From: Bromus sterilis
Lineage: Eukaryota > Streptophyta > Magnoliopsida > Poales > Poaceae
Assembly (NCBI GenBank): GCA_950022295.1
Contig: OX465595.1
Location: 73,678,770-73,742,769, forward strand
Direction of reading: 5' to 3'
DNA: 64,000 nt
The position numbers and the translations under genes are program-made. This document shows, one piece after another, positions 23,252 through 33,150 of the stretch. The first letter of the stretch is position 1; each line of letters opens with the position of its first letter. The notes beneath the pieces are model-generated. The model had not been told where the DNA came from. It worked only from the letters and a program-made list of their open reading frames with translations, and searched no databases.

Positions 23252-26200
23252 ATGGCACCGCGGCGAGACACCTCCCAGGCGAGCCGCGGGTGCTGGAAAG
23301 GCTCGCAGGCCACCGCCGGCGCCGTCCAGGCCTTGATTCGCGCCCGGAAGATGCCGGCCGAGGTCGAATGGCGCCTTCCCGGCGCCGAGGTCGTGCCCAG
23401 CGCACGCGCTGGCGAGAGGGTCGTGTTCGTCGCTCACTTCGAGCGTGGATTCGGCCTTCCCGCTAGCTCCTTCTTCCGCGGGTTTCTTGACTTCCACCGA
23501 TTGCAACCTCATCATCTTGCAGCCAACTTCATCATGATCCTATCCGGGTTCGTGACACTCTGCGAAGGGTACCTCGGCTGCCGTCCGAGCATCGCTCTCT
23601 GGAAGCGATTCTTCAACCTCCGAGCTCACAATGCCCGGACAGGAGCTGTGGTGCCCTCCACCATCGAAGGCGGCGAGCCAACGTACCCGACTGACATGAC
23701 CGACTGCAGTAGTTGCCTCGTCGCAGCCGGCAAGCCGAAGTACAAAAGTCCCGAGATCGTCCAGTCCTGCAAGAACTGGCAGACCTCGTTCTTCTACGTC
23801 AAATCACCTGACCAAGGCCCCGACCTCCTGAACCTGCCCGAGTTCTCCCTCGCCCGGACGACTGAAAAGCATCAGTGGTCGCTGAAGCCTGGTGTCGGAG
23901 ACTGCGACGTCGACGCCCAGGTTTCCAGAGTCGCCGAGCTGGAGCAAGAAGGACTTCTCTCAACCGACCTGGTCGCCGCCTGGCTGCAGGCTCGGATTCT
24001 CCCCCTGCAGCGCCGAGTGCACCACCTCTGCGACATGTCGGGTCTTCGAGACCCCACTCGGCTCTGCACATGGCGGGTGAAGAAGGAAGACCTCTGCGCC
24101 AGAGTGAAGGCTATCACCTCGAGCCCTTTGCCTGATCCCTTCCGCCTCGGGCTTGACTGCCTCACTCGCCAGCAGAAACCACCTGTGGTATGCTCCGATT
24201 GCTTTTCCTTCCGATTACTTCCTCTGTCAGCCTTTCTGACTTCTTTTAACTTTTTTCCAGCACTTCATTCAGTCCAGCCTGATGGAGGATGGCCAGGAGG
24301 CTGGCGTGTACGCCCCCGACCGCACGGAGGAGGACCCTGCCGACTTCGAGTATAACGGCGAGACTCCTGCCGCCGAGTCCGGTGACAATGATGAAGATGA
24401 TGACGAGTCTTCCGGAGAGTCCTCCGACTCAGTGGAAACCGACGACGCTGATGTTGAAGTTGCCAACCCTCCGACGGCCGACATCCGACCGCCAGCTCAA
24501 GGGGGTACGCCCGACCCTTCCCTTGAGCAATTTTTGGCGGAATGAAGTGATGATGATAGTGTCTCAAAGGCTGATGGTTCTGATGCAGCTCCTCGTGCCA
24601 AACCCCCGAAGGTGCTGGCTAAGCGCACCTCGACCACCAGCTCCTCTGCTGGTACGACTCCCAGCAAGGTTGCCAAGGTCACGCCGACTGTCAGCAAAGG
24701 CAAACAGTCCCAGGAGACGATTACTCGGAGGCCGACTGCGCAGGCGCCACTGAACGTCGCCTCTCTAAGATGTCGGATGCCCTCTGGCGCCCCGAGAACA
24801 ATCGGGTATGACTTTAACTTTACGCCCTGTATTTTACTATCTTTTCCTGATACTAATTCTCCTCTTCCTTCTTCTTTCAGGGAGCCGATTGGGCTTGACG
24901 ATGTCGACACTGGCATTCCGGTTCGTGCTAGCGCCGTCATCTCGCCTGCCGCTTCTGCCGCCGCCGTCCATAAACGGCCGACTGCTTCTCATCGCTCCTC
25001 GAAGGACGCCGAGTGCGCTGCCAAGAAGGCCCGCCTCGCGACGACTCAGAAAACCTCCTCTTCCACCCTTGCCTCCAAGACCTCCAAGAATGCCGCTGAC
25101 CGGGTGGCTCCTGGTGGCAGAGGAACGCAATCGGTCGATCCGATTGCCCCTTCTCCGCCGCGCCGCTCCACCTCAGCCTCCCCTGCCACGACTACAGCTG
25201 CCGCACCTACCACGTCCGAGCCGCCGGTGGTGACGACCCCGTCGCCGATTGTGGTGTCGGCCCCGCCGATTACCACAACTATGCCGCCAGTTGTTTTATC
25301 CGCGCCACCAACGACAACCACCTTATCGCTAGTCATCATTATCACCTCCGCTCCAACTCATCCGGTTGCGCCGCCGCCGCAATCAGGTGCCTCTGGCCCT
25401 CAAGTTACGGCGATGCCATCAGCTCTTACTGTTGCTGCTTCCACCGCTGCTCCAACTTCAGCGTCCACGCCGACCTCCTCTGCGTCGGAAGTTCTTATGC
25501 GCTCGGTGGACCAGTTCCAGGCCAAGTAATCTCGCGCCCGTCATGTCGGCACCGAGCCCGATGCCTCGCATCGCCCTCAGGATCCTGTGGCGACTGTCCT
25601 GAGCCGGGTGAAGGACTTCGCCTATGCCCTTGCCCGGGACCTCCAACAGCTCACCTCTCATCACACGGTAACTTTTGACTTTCTCTTTATGTCTTTCCTT
25701 TGCTCGTGAAGCTTTTCTTCCGGTGGGTGCGCGCAAGCGCACCCACTGGGTGTAGTCCCCGAGATTCGGGCCGATTGTTTGCAATCGGTTCGGATCTTCA
25801 AATCTTTTTGCTTTATCATCTGCCTTCCTCAATCGGGAGACTTTTCTTCCGGTGGGTGCGCGCAAGCACACCCACTGGGTGTAGTCCCCGAGATTCGGGC
25901 CCATTGTTTGCAATCGGTTTGGATCTTCAACTCTTTTTGCTTTATCATCTGACTTCCTCAATCGGGAGACTTTTCTTCCGGTGGGTGCGCGCAAGCGCAC
26001 CCACTGGGTGTAGTCCCCGAGATTCGGGCCGATTATTTGCAATCGGTTCGGATCTTCAACTCTTTTTGCTTTATCATCTGCCTTCCTCAATCGGGAGACT
26101 TTTCTTCCGGTGGGTGCGCGCAAGCGCACCCACTGGGTGTAGTCCCCGAGATTCGGGCCGATTGTTTGCAATCGGTTCGGATCTTCAACTCTTTTTGCTT

Positions 26201-27859
26201 TATCATCTGCCTTCCTCAATCGGGAGACTTTTCTTCCGGTGGGTGCGCGCAAGCGCACCCACTGGGTGTAGTCCCCGAGATTCGGGCCGATTGCTTGCAA
26301 TTGGTTCGGATCTTTAACATTTTTTGCTAACCGCTGTATTTCTAACTCTATCTTGCTGTTCCTCTCAGGCTATTATGGAAGAAAAACGCGAGGTCTTCGA
26401 GAAGCTCCTTGATGCTTACACTGCCAGCCTCCGAACTCTTGCCCAAGCTCAGCTATAGGTCAACAACCAGTCGACTGAGATTGCTAAACTGAAAGGTAAC
26501 TTCTCTACCCTCTCTGTCTTCTCTCCGATTAAACACTTGCTTTTGTTCTCATATCTTCATGCTCTCTACTAGCTTCTATTCCCATGGTAGATGACCTTCA
26601 GGGCCGACTTGCTGAATTGACTGCAGAACTTGACCAATATGGTCCAGCACTCGCCCAAGCCAAGGAAGAAGCGACCCGACTGCAGGGGGTAGAAAATGAT
26701 CTCAATCGGACGATCCAAGGCCTTCGCTCTGAGATGGCTGCTCTTGAGAGACAACATCTGGCCGACATAGCTGCCGTGACGGCTGCCGGTGATGGTCTTA
26801 TTGCCGAGCGCGATGCCGCCGTCGCTGCCCGAGAAGCCTTGCAAGCTGAAAGGGATGAATCAGTCGCTGCCCGTGATTCCATTCGGCGAGATCGCGATTA
26901 ACATGTTGCCAAGTATGAAGAATTGGAGAAACGCAACTATGAGGAGACCACCCGACTGCGCCGCCGAGCCAAAGGCTTCTGCGATACAATGACCGAGATG
27001 GACGTCCTCCTTAGCGGTGAGTGTTTCCCGCATCTTATGCGCTTTCCGATTGCTCTCCTCTCTTATCTTATTGCTCATACTTCCTTTTCGTGACACAGAA
27101 GCTTGGCCCGAGTCTGAAGCAGCTGCCAATGCAGCCGTCGCCAAGTCCCGAGAGGAAGCCGTTGCCTCCGGAGGGACCTGCGACCGTGAAGATAACATTT
27201 GGACCCGGCATGAATATCTGATTGGCACAGAAGCCCGCATTCCTGTTATCAAGGGCATTGCCTTGTCCTTCAAGCTCGGCGTCCTGAAGATTGCTGAATC
27301 GCTGTGGTCGCCGACTGAGCTTAAGGTCGGACTTCAGAAGATGAAGAACGCTGCTGACTCCTCTGCCGAGATCCACAAGTGGGAAATAAAAGATGAAGAG
27401 GATTCTGACAAGGGGGAAGCTCCGAATGCTACCACTGAGAAGACTCGGACTCTCCTGAAGGCCATCCCACGTCGAATCGATGTATTGCTGAACTCTTCCG
27501 GTCGGACTGGCGCGGAAACCGCCCTTCAGACCGTGCTGAGCTGGTATCCTCAGGTGAAAATCTCCCAACTTTACAGCCTCCGAGAGAACGCCTCCGATCT
27601 GCTTGAGAAGACCTATACCAAAGTCAATCGGCTAGCCAGCACTATGGTGAACTGGTTCTCTCGATACGAGTATACTCCGTATCTCGACGAGGGAGGGAAC
27701 CCGCTCCCCGCCTCTACAATCTCTGGCCTGGCCGAAGAGCTCTCCGATAGCGGCTCATCTCAAACATCTCCACGATCCAAGCAGACTGGTGCCACAGTTT
27801 CTGAAGCGCAATCGGATCCGACTGCTCCGTCTTCTAGCTCAGTGCCTCCGACTTCCTGA
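23252..27859 (+). pseudogene. E4 antisense gene, six exons, gypsy-type transposon domain
   Basis: The start ATG (23252, context ACCGCCATGG) opens a 312-codon first exon holding the domain Pfam calls putative gypsy type transposon (HFERGFGLPASSFFRGFLDF, FVTLCEGYLG). Predicted exons: 23252-24187, 24261-24805, 24881-25667, 26369-26495, 26591-27016, 27099-27859. All have GT-AG borders with matching phase. Exon 2 is very acidic, exon 3 Ala/Pro/Thr-rich, exon 5 a likely coiled coil (heptads around ALERQHLADIAAVTAAGD), and the last exon is globular with a Ser-rich tail. In-frame stops at 24543 (TGA), 25527 (TAA), 26456 (TAG) and 26899 (TAA) make this copy nonfunctional. The function of this product in Tat elements is unknown. 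It is not a demonstrated transposase despite the domain name. Exon borders are my inference. Confidence 0.75.
25712..26330 (+). repeat. 129-bp tandem repeat, about 4.8 copies
   Basis: Units start at 25712, 25841, 25970, 26099 and 26228, an exact 129-base period. Identity between units is very high. Each unit contains a stem GTGGGTGCGC, loop GCAA, stem GCGCACCCAC, and most contain CCGATTGtttgCAATCGG or a variant. The array lies wholly inside predicted intron 3 (25668-26368) of the antisense gene. Because 129 is a multiple of three, long meaningless open frames run through it on both strands. Confidence 0.97.
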
Positions 27860-28656
27860 GTCATGCTATCAACTGTTTTACTTATTGTAGCTTACCGATA
27901 CTGGATCGGTTTTATCCTATCTTGTCCTCCGATTGTCCGTTTGTAAGATACAATTTTAATTCTGTCGACACCTACTGGGTGTGACTTGGATGTAATGAAC
28001 TTATTCGGCCTTGGGCCTGTCCTTCTGATGCAATACGATTGCTTGGTTTTTGCTTTTACTTGCGCGATCAACTTTGCGTCTTTGTCGGTTTCCTTTACTG
28101 GTTGCACTTGGGGATGTCTACCGTGTCGACTTTGCTATCGTCATGCGATCTGCAATCGGATCAGCGGTAGACTACCAGCCAAGGTTCGATAAGTTTCATT
28201 TTTACACGACAAGATTTTAACGCAAAGGATTCTGCGATAGCAAGCGCCGATTGCTCGCTACGGGCTCGATGTCCTGGTTTGCAGCGCAATCGGTAACTTT
28301 GTCTTATCGAATGTGCCCTAGGTGGCATGTTTCAGATTGTTTCCCGAGGTTTTGTACTGCCGACTGCCCCAATCGCAACCCTTCTCAATGCCACAAACCT
28401 TTTAGTGATTTGCGCTCAAGCTAGGTGTTTAGATTGAGTGTCAGCCTGCAGTCCTCGTGCCTCGATGGCTTATTTTCTTGACCCCGTGGTCGGCCAGTCC
28501 CCGGGTGTGCTATACACATCTCGGGTATGACTGAGCGTCGCCAATCGTGGCTAGCTCTTCGAACGAAATTATACAAAGATACTCGAATGCTCATTTTCAG
28601 AGGCATGATAACTTTTACTGACTGTTTGCCGAATGGCTTACATAAGTTTCTGCCGC
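27860..28656. other. E4 spacer between antisense gene and pol
   Basis: The two genes converge here. No open frame of note. Contains the heptamers CCGATTG or CAATCGG several times and CACCTACTGGGTGTGA near 27968, which resembles part of the 129-bp repeat. It would hold the 3' ends of both transcripts. Confidence 0.6.
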
Positions 28657-29800
28657 TCAACTATAGAACGGACACAACAACTCGGCGTTCCACGGCCGCT
28701 CCGTCTCTGCTCCTGACGTGTCCTTGTGCCGAGTGCCCTTGGTGCAGTCGATCAGATAATAGGAATTGTTCTTGAGCGCCCTGCTGATAATGAATGGCCC
28801 TTCCCAAGGTGAGGATAGCTTGTGCTGCCCATCTGACTTCTGGATTCGGCGTAGCACCATGTCTCCTTCTCGGAAAGCGAGAGGACGAATCTTCTTGCTG
28901 TGGTAGTGCCGCAACTTCTGCTGATAGACTGCTGACCTGGACAAGGCCAACAGACAAGCTTCTTCTTTGAGGTCGATGCCGTCTTCTCGTGCCCATCTGG
29001 CTTCTTCTTCGGTGTACAGGGCATGCCGAGGTGAGTCGAACTCGATGTCGAACGGGATGACTGCCTCTGAACCATACACTAGGAAGAAAGGAGTGAATCC
29101 AGTCGACCTGTTTGGTGTGGTCCTTAAGCTAAACAGTACTGCGGGAAGCTCTTCACTCCATGCTCCGGGTGCCCTCTCAAGTGGCTCTACCAATCTGGGC
29201 CTGATACCCGATAGGATTAGTCCATTTGCTCTTTCGACTTGACCGTTTGATTGCGGGTGCGCCACAGATGCGAGATCAAGCCGAATGCCCTATTGATATG
29301 CATATCGGGCCAGTGCACCCTTCGCAAAGTTTGTGCCGTTGTCGGTGATGATGCTGTTAGGCACACCATATCTGCATACAATGTCGGCCACAAACCTAAC
29401 TGCAGTCGGCCCATCCAGCTTCTTGATCGGTCTAGCTTCAATCCACTTGGTAAATTTGTCCACTACAACCAGAAGATGTGTCATGCCACTTCGAGCTCTC
29501 TTGAACGGTCCGACCATGTCCAAACCCCATACTGCAAACGGCCATGCTATTGGGATTGTCTTCAGTGCCGATGCTGGCTGATGACTTTTTGCCTTGAAAC
29601 GCTGACAACCCTTGCAGCACTTCACATGATTCTAAGCCGCTGCAAGGGCAGTCGGCCAGTAGAAACCATGTCGGAATGCTTTGCTGGCAATGGCCTTTGC
29701 AGACGCATGATGACCGCATTCACCTTGATGAATGTCTCTGAGCAGCTCCAAGCCTCTGTCCTCTTCTACACATCTCTGAAGGATGCCAGTTGCACTCTTG
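28657..29800 (-). pseudogene. pol: E4 integrase
   Basis: The zinc-binding part spans the end of one open stretch (GECGHHASAK) and the start of the next (KCCKGCQRF), with a TAG between them at 29632-29634. The core has Asp in WGLDMVGPF, Asp in IITDNGTNF, and, after a TAG at 29290-29292, Glu in SNGQVERANG: the full D-D-E triad. The C-terminal part contains YHSKKIRPLAFREGDMVLRR, typical of Gypsy integrases. There is no chromodomain, as expected for the Tat clade. The frame ends at TAG 28657-28659. All segments share one frame, so only substitutions broke it. Confidence 0.85.
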
Positions 29801-30873
29801 CGCACTAGCTCATTGTTGATTATTGTGTATGCCCAAGATCGGCGGCTGATTTGCCTCGACTCTGCTAAATCTTCTAGGAGGACTCCGTTTGCTAGGAAAT
29901 CTCTAATCGGCTGTGCCCATGATGGCACACTGACCACTGCCATTACCACTGCATGCTGGGGTAGGATCTCTTCTTGTGTCTCGGTTCCCTGCTCGTTGGC
30001 CTCCTGGACCTCGGCCTCTTGGACATCTGCCATCTCTATCTCTGCTTCTGAACTGCCTACTGCGGCGCCTGGCACGCATTCGGCAGCCCCTGGTGCCGAC
30101 TTCTCGCCTGGAGTCGGAGCTTCATCATCGCAGTCGGCGATTTCTGATGGTATCGGCTCTTCGGAGGTTGTGCCTTCTGGCGCAGCCTCTGCTTGTTTCC
30201 CTTTAACTTGGCTCTTCACCCGTCCTTCTGCAGCCCCTGGATCGCCCTCGGCAGCCCCTGGTGCTGTTACCGAGATACCTTGGGCGCTGGATTGCTTCTT
30301 CATGGTTGCAAGTTTCGCCGGTTGAACTTCTTTTGCCTTTTTCAATGCTTCAAGATCCGTCTCCGAGATGAAAATGGACTCGGACTCTGGGGATGGTGCG
30401 ATGGATGGCTTCTTGATATGCTCCAACGATACTCCTGGTGGGATTGCTTGCCTTGTTGAGCCGAGCTTGGACAATGCATCTGCTGCTTCGTTGTTTGCTC
30501 TTGGTATATGATGAAACACGCATCCTTCAAAATATCCACTGATCTGCTGCACTAAGAAGCGATAGCTTGCCATGTTTGCATCCTTTGCATCCCAGGTGCC
30601 CGAGCACTGCTGTACCACCAGGTCGGAGTCACCAAAGCACTCAATGTTCCGAATACCGATTTCCTTGGCCAGCTTGATACCATGCACAAGGGCTTCGTAC
30701 TCGGCGACATTAATTGACGCTGCGAAGTGAATCTGGAGCACATATTGCAGTTGATCTCCTCTTGGTGAAGTGAGCACCACACCAGCCCCTAGGCCATTCT
30801 TCATCTTGGAGCCGTCAAAATGCATTCGCCAGGAATCCGACACTGGGAGCTGCGGCGTGTATTGAGTTTCCGC
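29801..30873 (-). pseudogene. pol: E4 RNase H and long RNase H-integrase linker
   Basis: RNase H degrades the RNA of the RNA-DNA hybrid. Catalytic residues are visible: Asp in MHFDGSK, Glu in NVAEYEAL, Asp in FGDSDLVV and Asp in NNEAADALSK (about 30825-30470). It is followed by about 150 residues of Ala/Glu/Pro-rich sequence with repeated PGAAE-like units and VQEAEVQEANEQ, then a conserved-looking stretch (SWAQPIRDFL, LVRKSATGILQRC) leading into integrase. A TGA at 30874-30876 separates it from RT. The surrounding frame suggests a former TGG. Confidence 0.82.
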
Positions 30874-32265
30874 TCAGTCCACTAGGAAATCGGCTAATTC
30901 TTGAGACTTGATTGCCGTTCTCGGCTCATATTGGATGCCATGACTAGTGACTTCGATTGCCCATATCGCCACTCTTCCGGTTGCGTCTCTGCTTCCCATG
31001 ATGTCGTCCAATGGAGCCGAGCTCACGACGGTGATCAGGTGAGCCTGAAAGTATGGCTTCAACCTCTTGGCTGCCATGTACACTCCATAGCACATCTTCT
31101 GATAGTGAGGGTAGTTCTGCTTGGATGCCGAGAGCACTTCGCTAATGTAGTATACTGGACGCTGAATTTGCTGTGCCTTGTCCTTCTCGGGCCACTCCAC
31201 CACCATAACTGCGCTGATCACCCGATTGGTTGCCGCAATGTATAACATCATTGGTTCCTTCTCAATCGGGGCAGCCAGAATTGGTGCCGTGGAGAGCATG
31301 CGCTTGAGCTCTCGGAATGCTTCATTTGCTTGAGGGGTCCAGGTGAACTTCTCCGTCTTCTTCATCAACTGGTACGACGGGATTGCTTTTTCACCTAGCC
31401 GACTGAGAAATCGGCTAAGTGATGCGAGGCAACCGGTGAACTTCTGCACTTGCTTCAGGGTTTTGGGCTGCTCCATGCGCTCTATTGCGGCTATCTTCTC
31501 GGGGTTGCACTCGATTCCCCTCTCGGAAACGAGAAACCCCAAGAGCTTGCCAGCTTGAACTCCAAACAAGCACTTCTCCGGGTTAAGCTTGATCTGATAA
31601 GTTCTCAAGTTTGCAAATGTTTCCCTGAGGTCATCCAACAGCGTGATTCCCTTTGCCGACTTCACCACTAAATCGTCCACGTAAACATGGAGATTTCTGC
31701 CAAGCTGAGAGTGTGTGCACCTCTGAATCGTGCGCTAATAAGTGGTACCTCCATTCTTCAGACCAAACGGCATGGTGATATAGCAATAAGCCCCGAAGGG
31801 GGTTATAAATGCAGTTTTTATCTGATCCTCCACAGCCAGTTTGATCTGGTGATATCCAGCGGTAGCGTCCAGAAAAGACAGCAGCTCGCAGCCGGCCGTA
31901 GAATCAATCACTTGATCAATACGGGGCAGAGCAAACGGATCTTTTGGGCATGCCTTATTCAGGCAGGTGTAATCTATACACATGCGCCAAGTCTTGTTCT
32001 TCTTCATGACGAGGACTGGATTCGCCAGCCACTCGGGGTAAAATACTTCCATGATGAAGCCTACAGCCTGCAACTTCGCAACCTCTTCGCCGATTGCCCT
32101 TCTCTTGTCCTCAGAAAAACGTCTCAAGGGTTGCTTGACCGGCTTCGAGCCTGGCCGAATGTGCAACTTGTGCTCGGCGAGTTCCCTCGTCACACCAGGC
32201 ATGTCTTGTGGAGACCATGCAAAGATGTCCCGATTCTCACGGAGAAACTCGACGAGTGCTCTTTC
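30874..32265 (-). pseudogene. pol: E4 reverse transcriptase
   Basis: RT copies element RNA into cDNA. Motifs in order: WRMCIDYTCLNKACPKDPF, SFLDATAGYHQIKL, ITMPFGLKNGG, then the catalytic YVDD at 31672-31683, followed by CLFGVQAGKLLGFLVSERGI and the connection region up to ELADFLVD. A TAG at 31735-31737 splits it just before YVDD, most easily read as CAG to TAG. The preceding TAG at 32266-32268 separates it from the protease. No indels: all parts are in one frame. Confidence 0.88.
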
Positions 32266-33150
32266 CTATTTATCGCTAAGTCCAGCTCCGACTACAACAA
32301 ACTTGGTTGAGTCGGAGGGATCTAGAGCGATCTTCTTGCTGTCCTTGGCCGACTGAAAATCCGACTCCTCATCTACTCTCTTTGCCGGGCCGACTGGGAG
32401 TGGATTCTTGCTCTGTGCTTGCGCCATTGCAATTACCTTGCTGAGCTGACGCTTCTCCGTCTCGACCACTAACGAGTCAACTAAACTGCTGCCAGCGGAT
32501 GTGCACTCGAGGGACTTCCTGAAGTCCCCAATGACGGTGATGACACCGTTTGGCCCTGGGATCTTCATCTTCAGGTATGTCTGTTGTGCATTGATCATGA
32601 ACTTGGCAAACACTGGCAACCCCAACAGAGCATGGTAAGGACTGCTGAGGTCGGCGACCTCAAACCAAATCGGCTCCCTTCTGAAATTCTCCTCCGTGCC
32701 GAATATGACGTCCAGCCGAATGCGGCCCATGGGGGTGCAAGACAATCCCGGGACAATCCCATGGAAAGTCGTCCGACTGCGCTCTAGATCTCTCTCTGTG
32801 AGCCCTAGCTTGATCATTGTATCTCTATACAGAATGTTGATTGTGCTTCCTCCATCAACGAGCACTCGGGAGAATTTGCATGAAAACCTTGGTCCTGCGA
32901 ACAGAGCGTCCACCACCAGCAGATAGTTGCCCGGATTCGGCAAAATGGTGGGATGATCTGCTCTGTCCCAGGATATAGGACATTCGGACCAATGCACAAA
33001 CTGGGGAATCGGTGGCATAGTGGCATTAACTTCCGCTGCTCGGGCTCTCCGACTGCCCTTGTCCGCGGACTCGCTGGTGAAAATCATGTAGGCGGCATCT
33101 TTCTGCGGGAACTGGTTCTGCTGCTGAGGTGGTCCTCTGTTCTGGGGTGG
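32266..33150 (-). pseudogene. pol: E4 aspartic protease
   Basis: Retropepsin cuts the polyprotein. The active site reads VDGGSTINIL (codons at about 32831-32860), the DGGS form common in Tat elements instead of DTGA. The later hydrophobic ALLGLPVFAKF with a downstream ID/KM segment is the second conserved motif. About 100 residues of linker follow, to the TAG at 32266-32268. Confidence 0.82.

Noticed and set aside
25458..26317. Long repetitive open frames on both strands (minus 280 codons, plus 205 codons)
   Set aside because: They run through the 129-bp tandem array. 129 is 43 codons, so any frame open in one unit stays open in all. No matching protein family and no start or splice logic.
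25712..26330. CRISPR array
   Set aside because: The whole 129-base unit is repeated with no unique spacers, in a plant retrotransposon.
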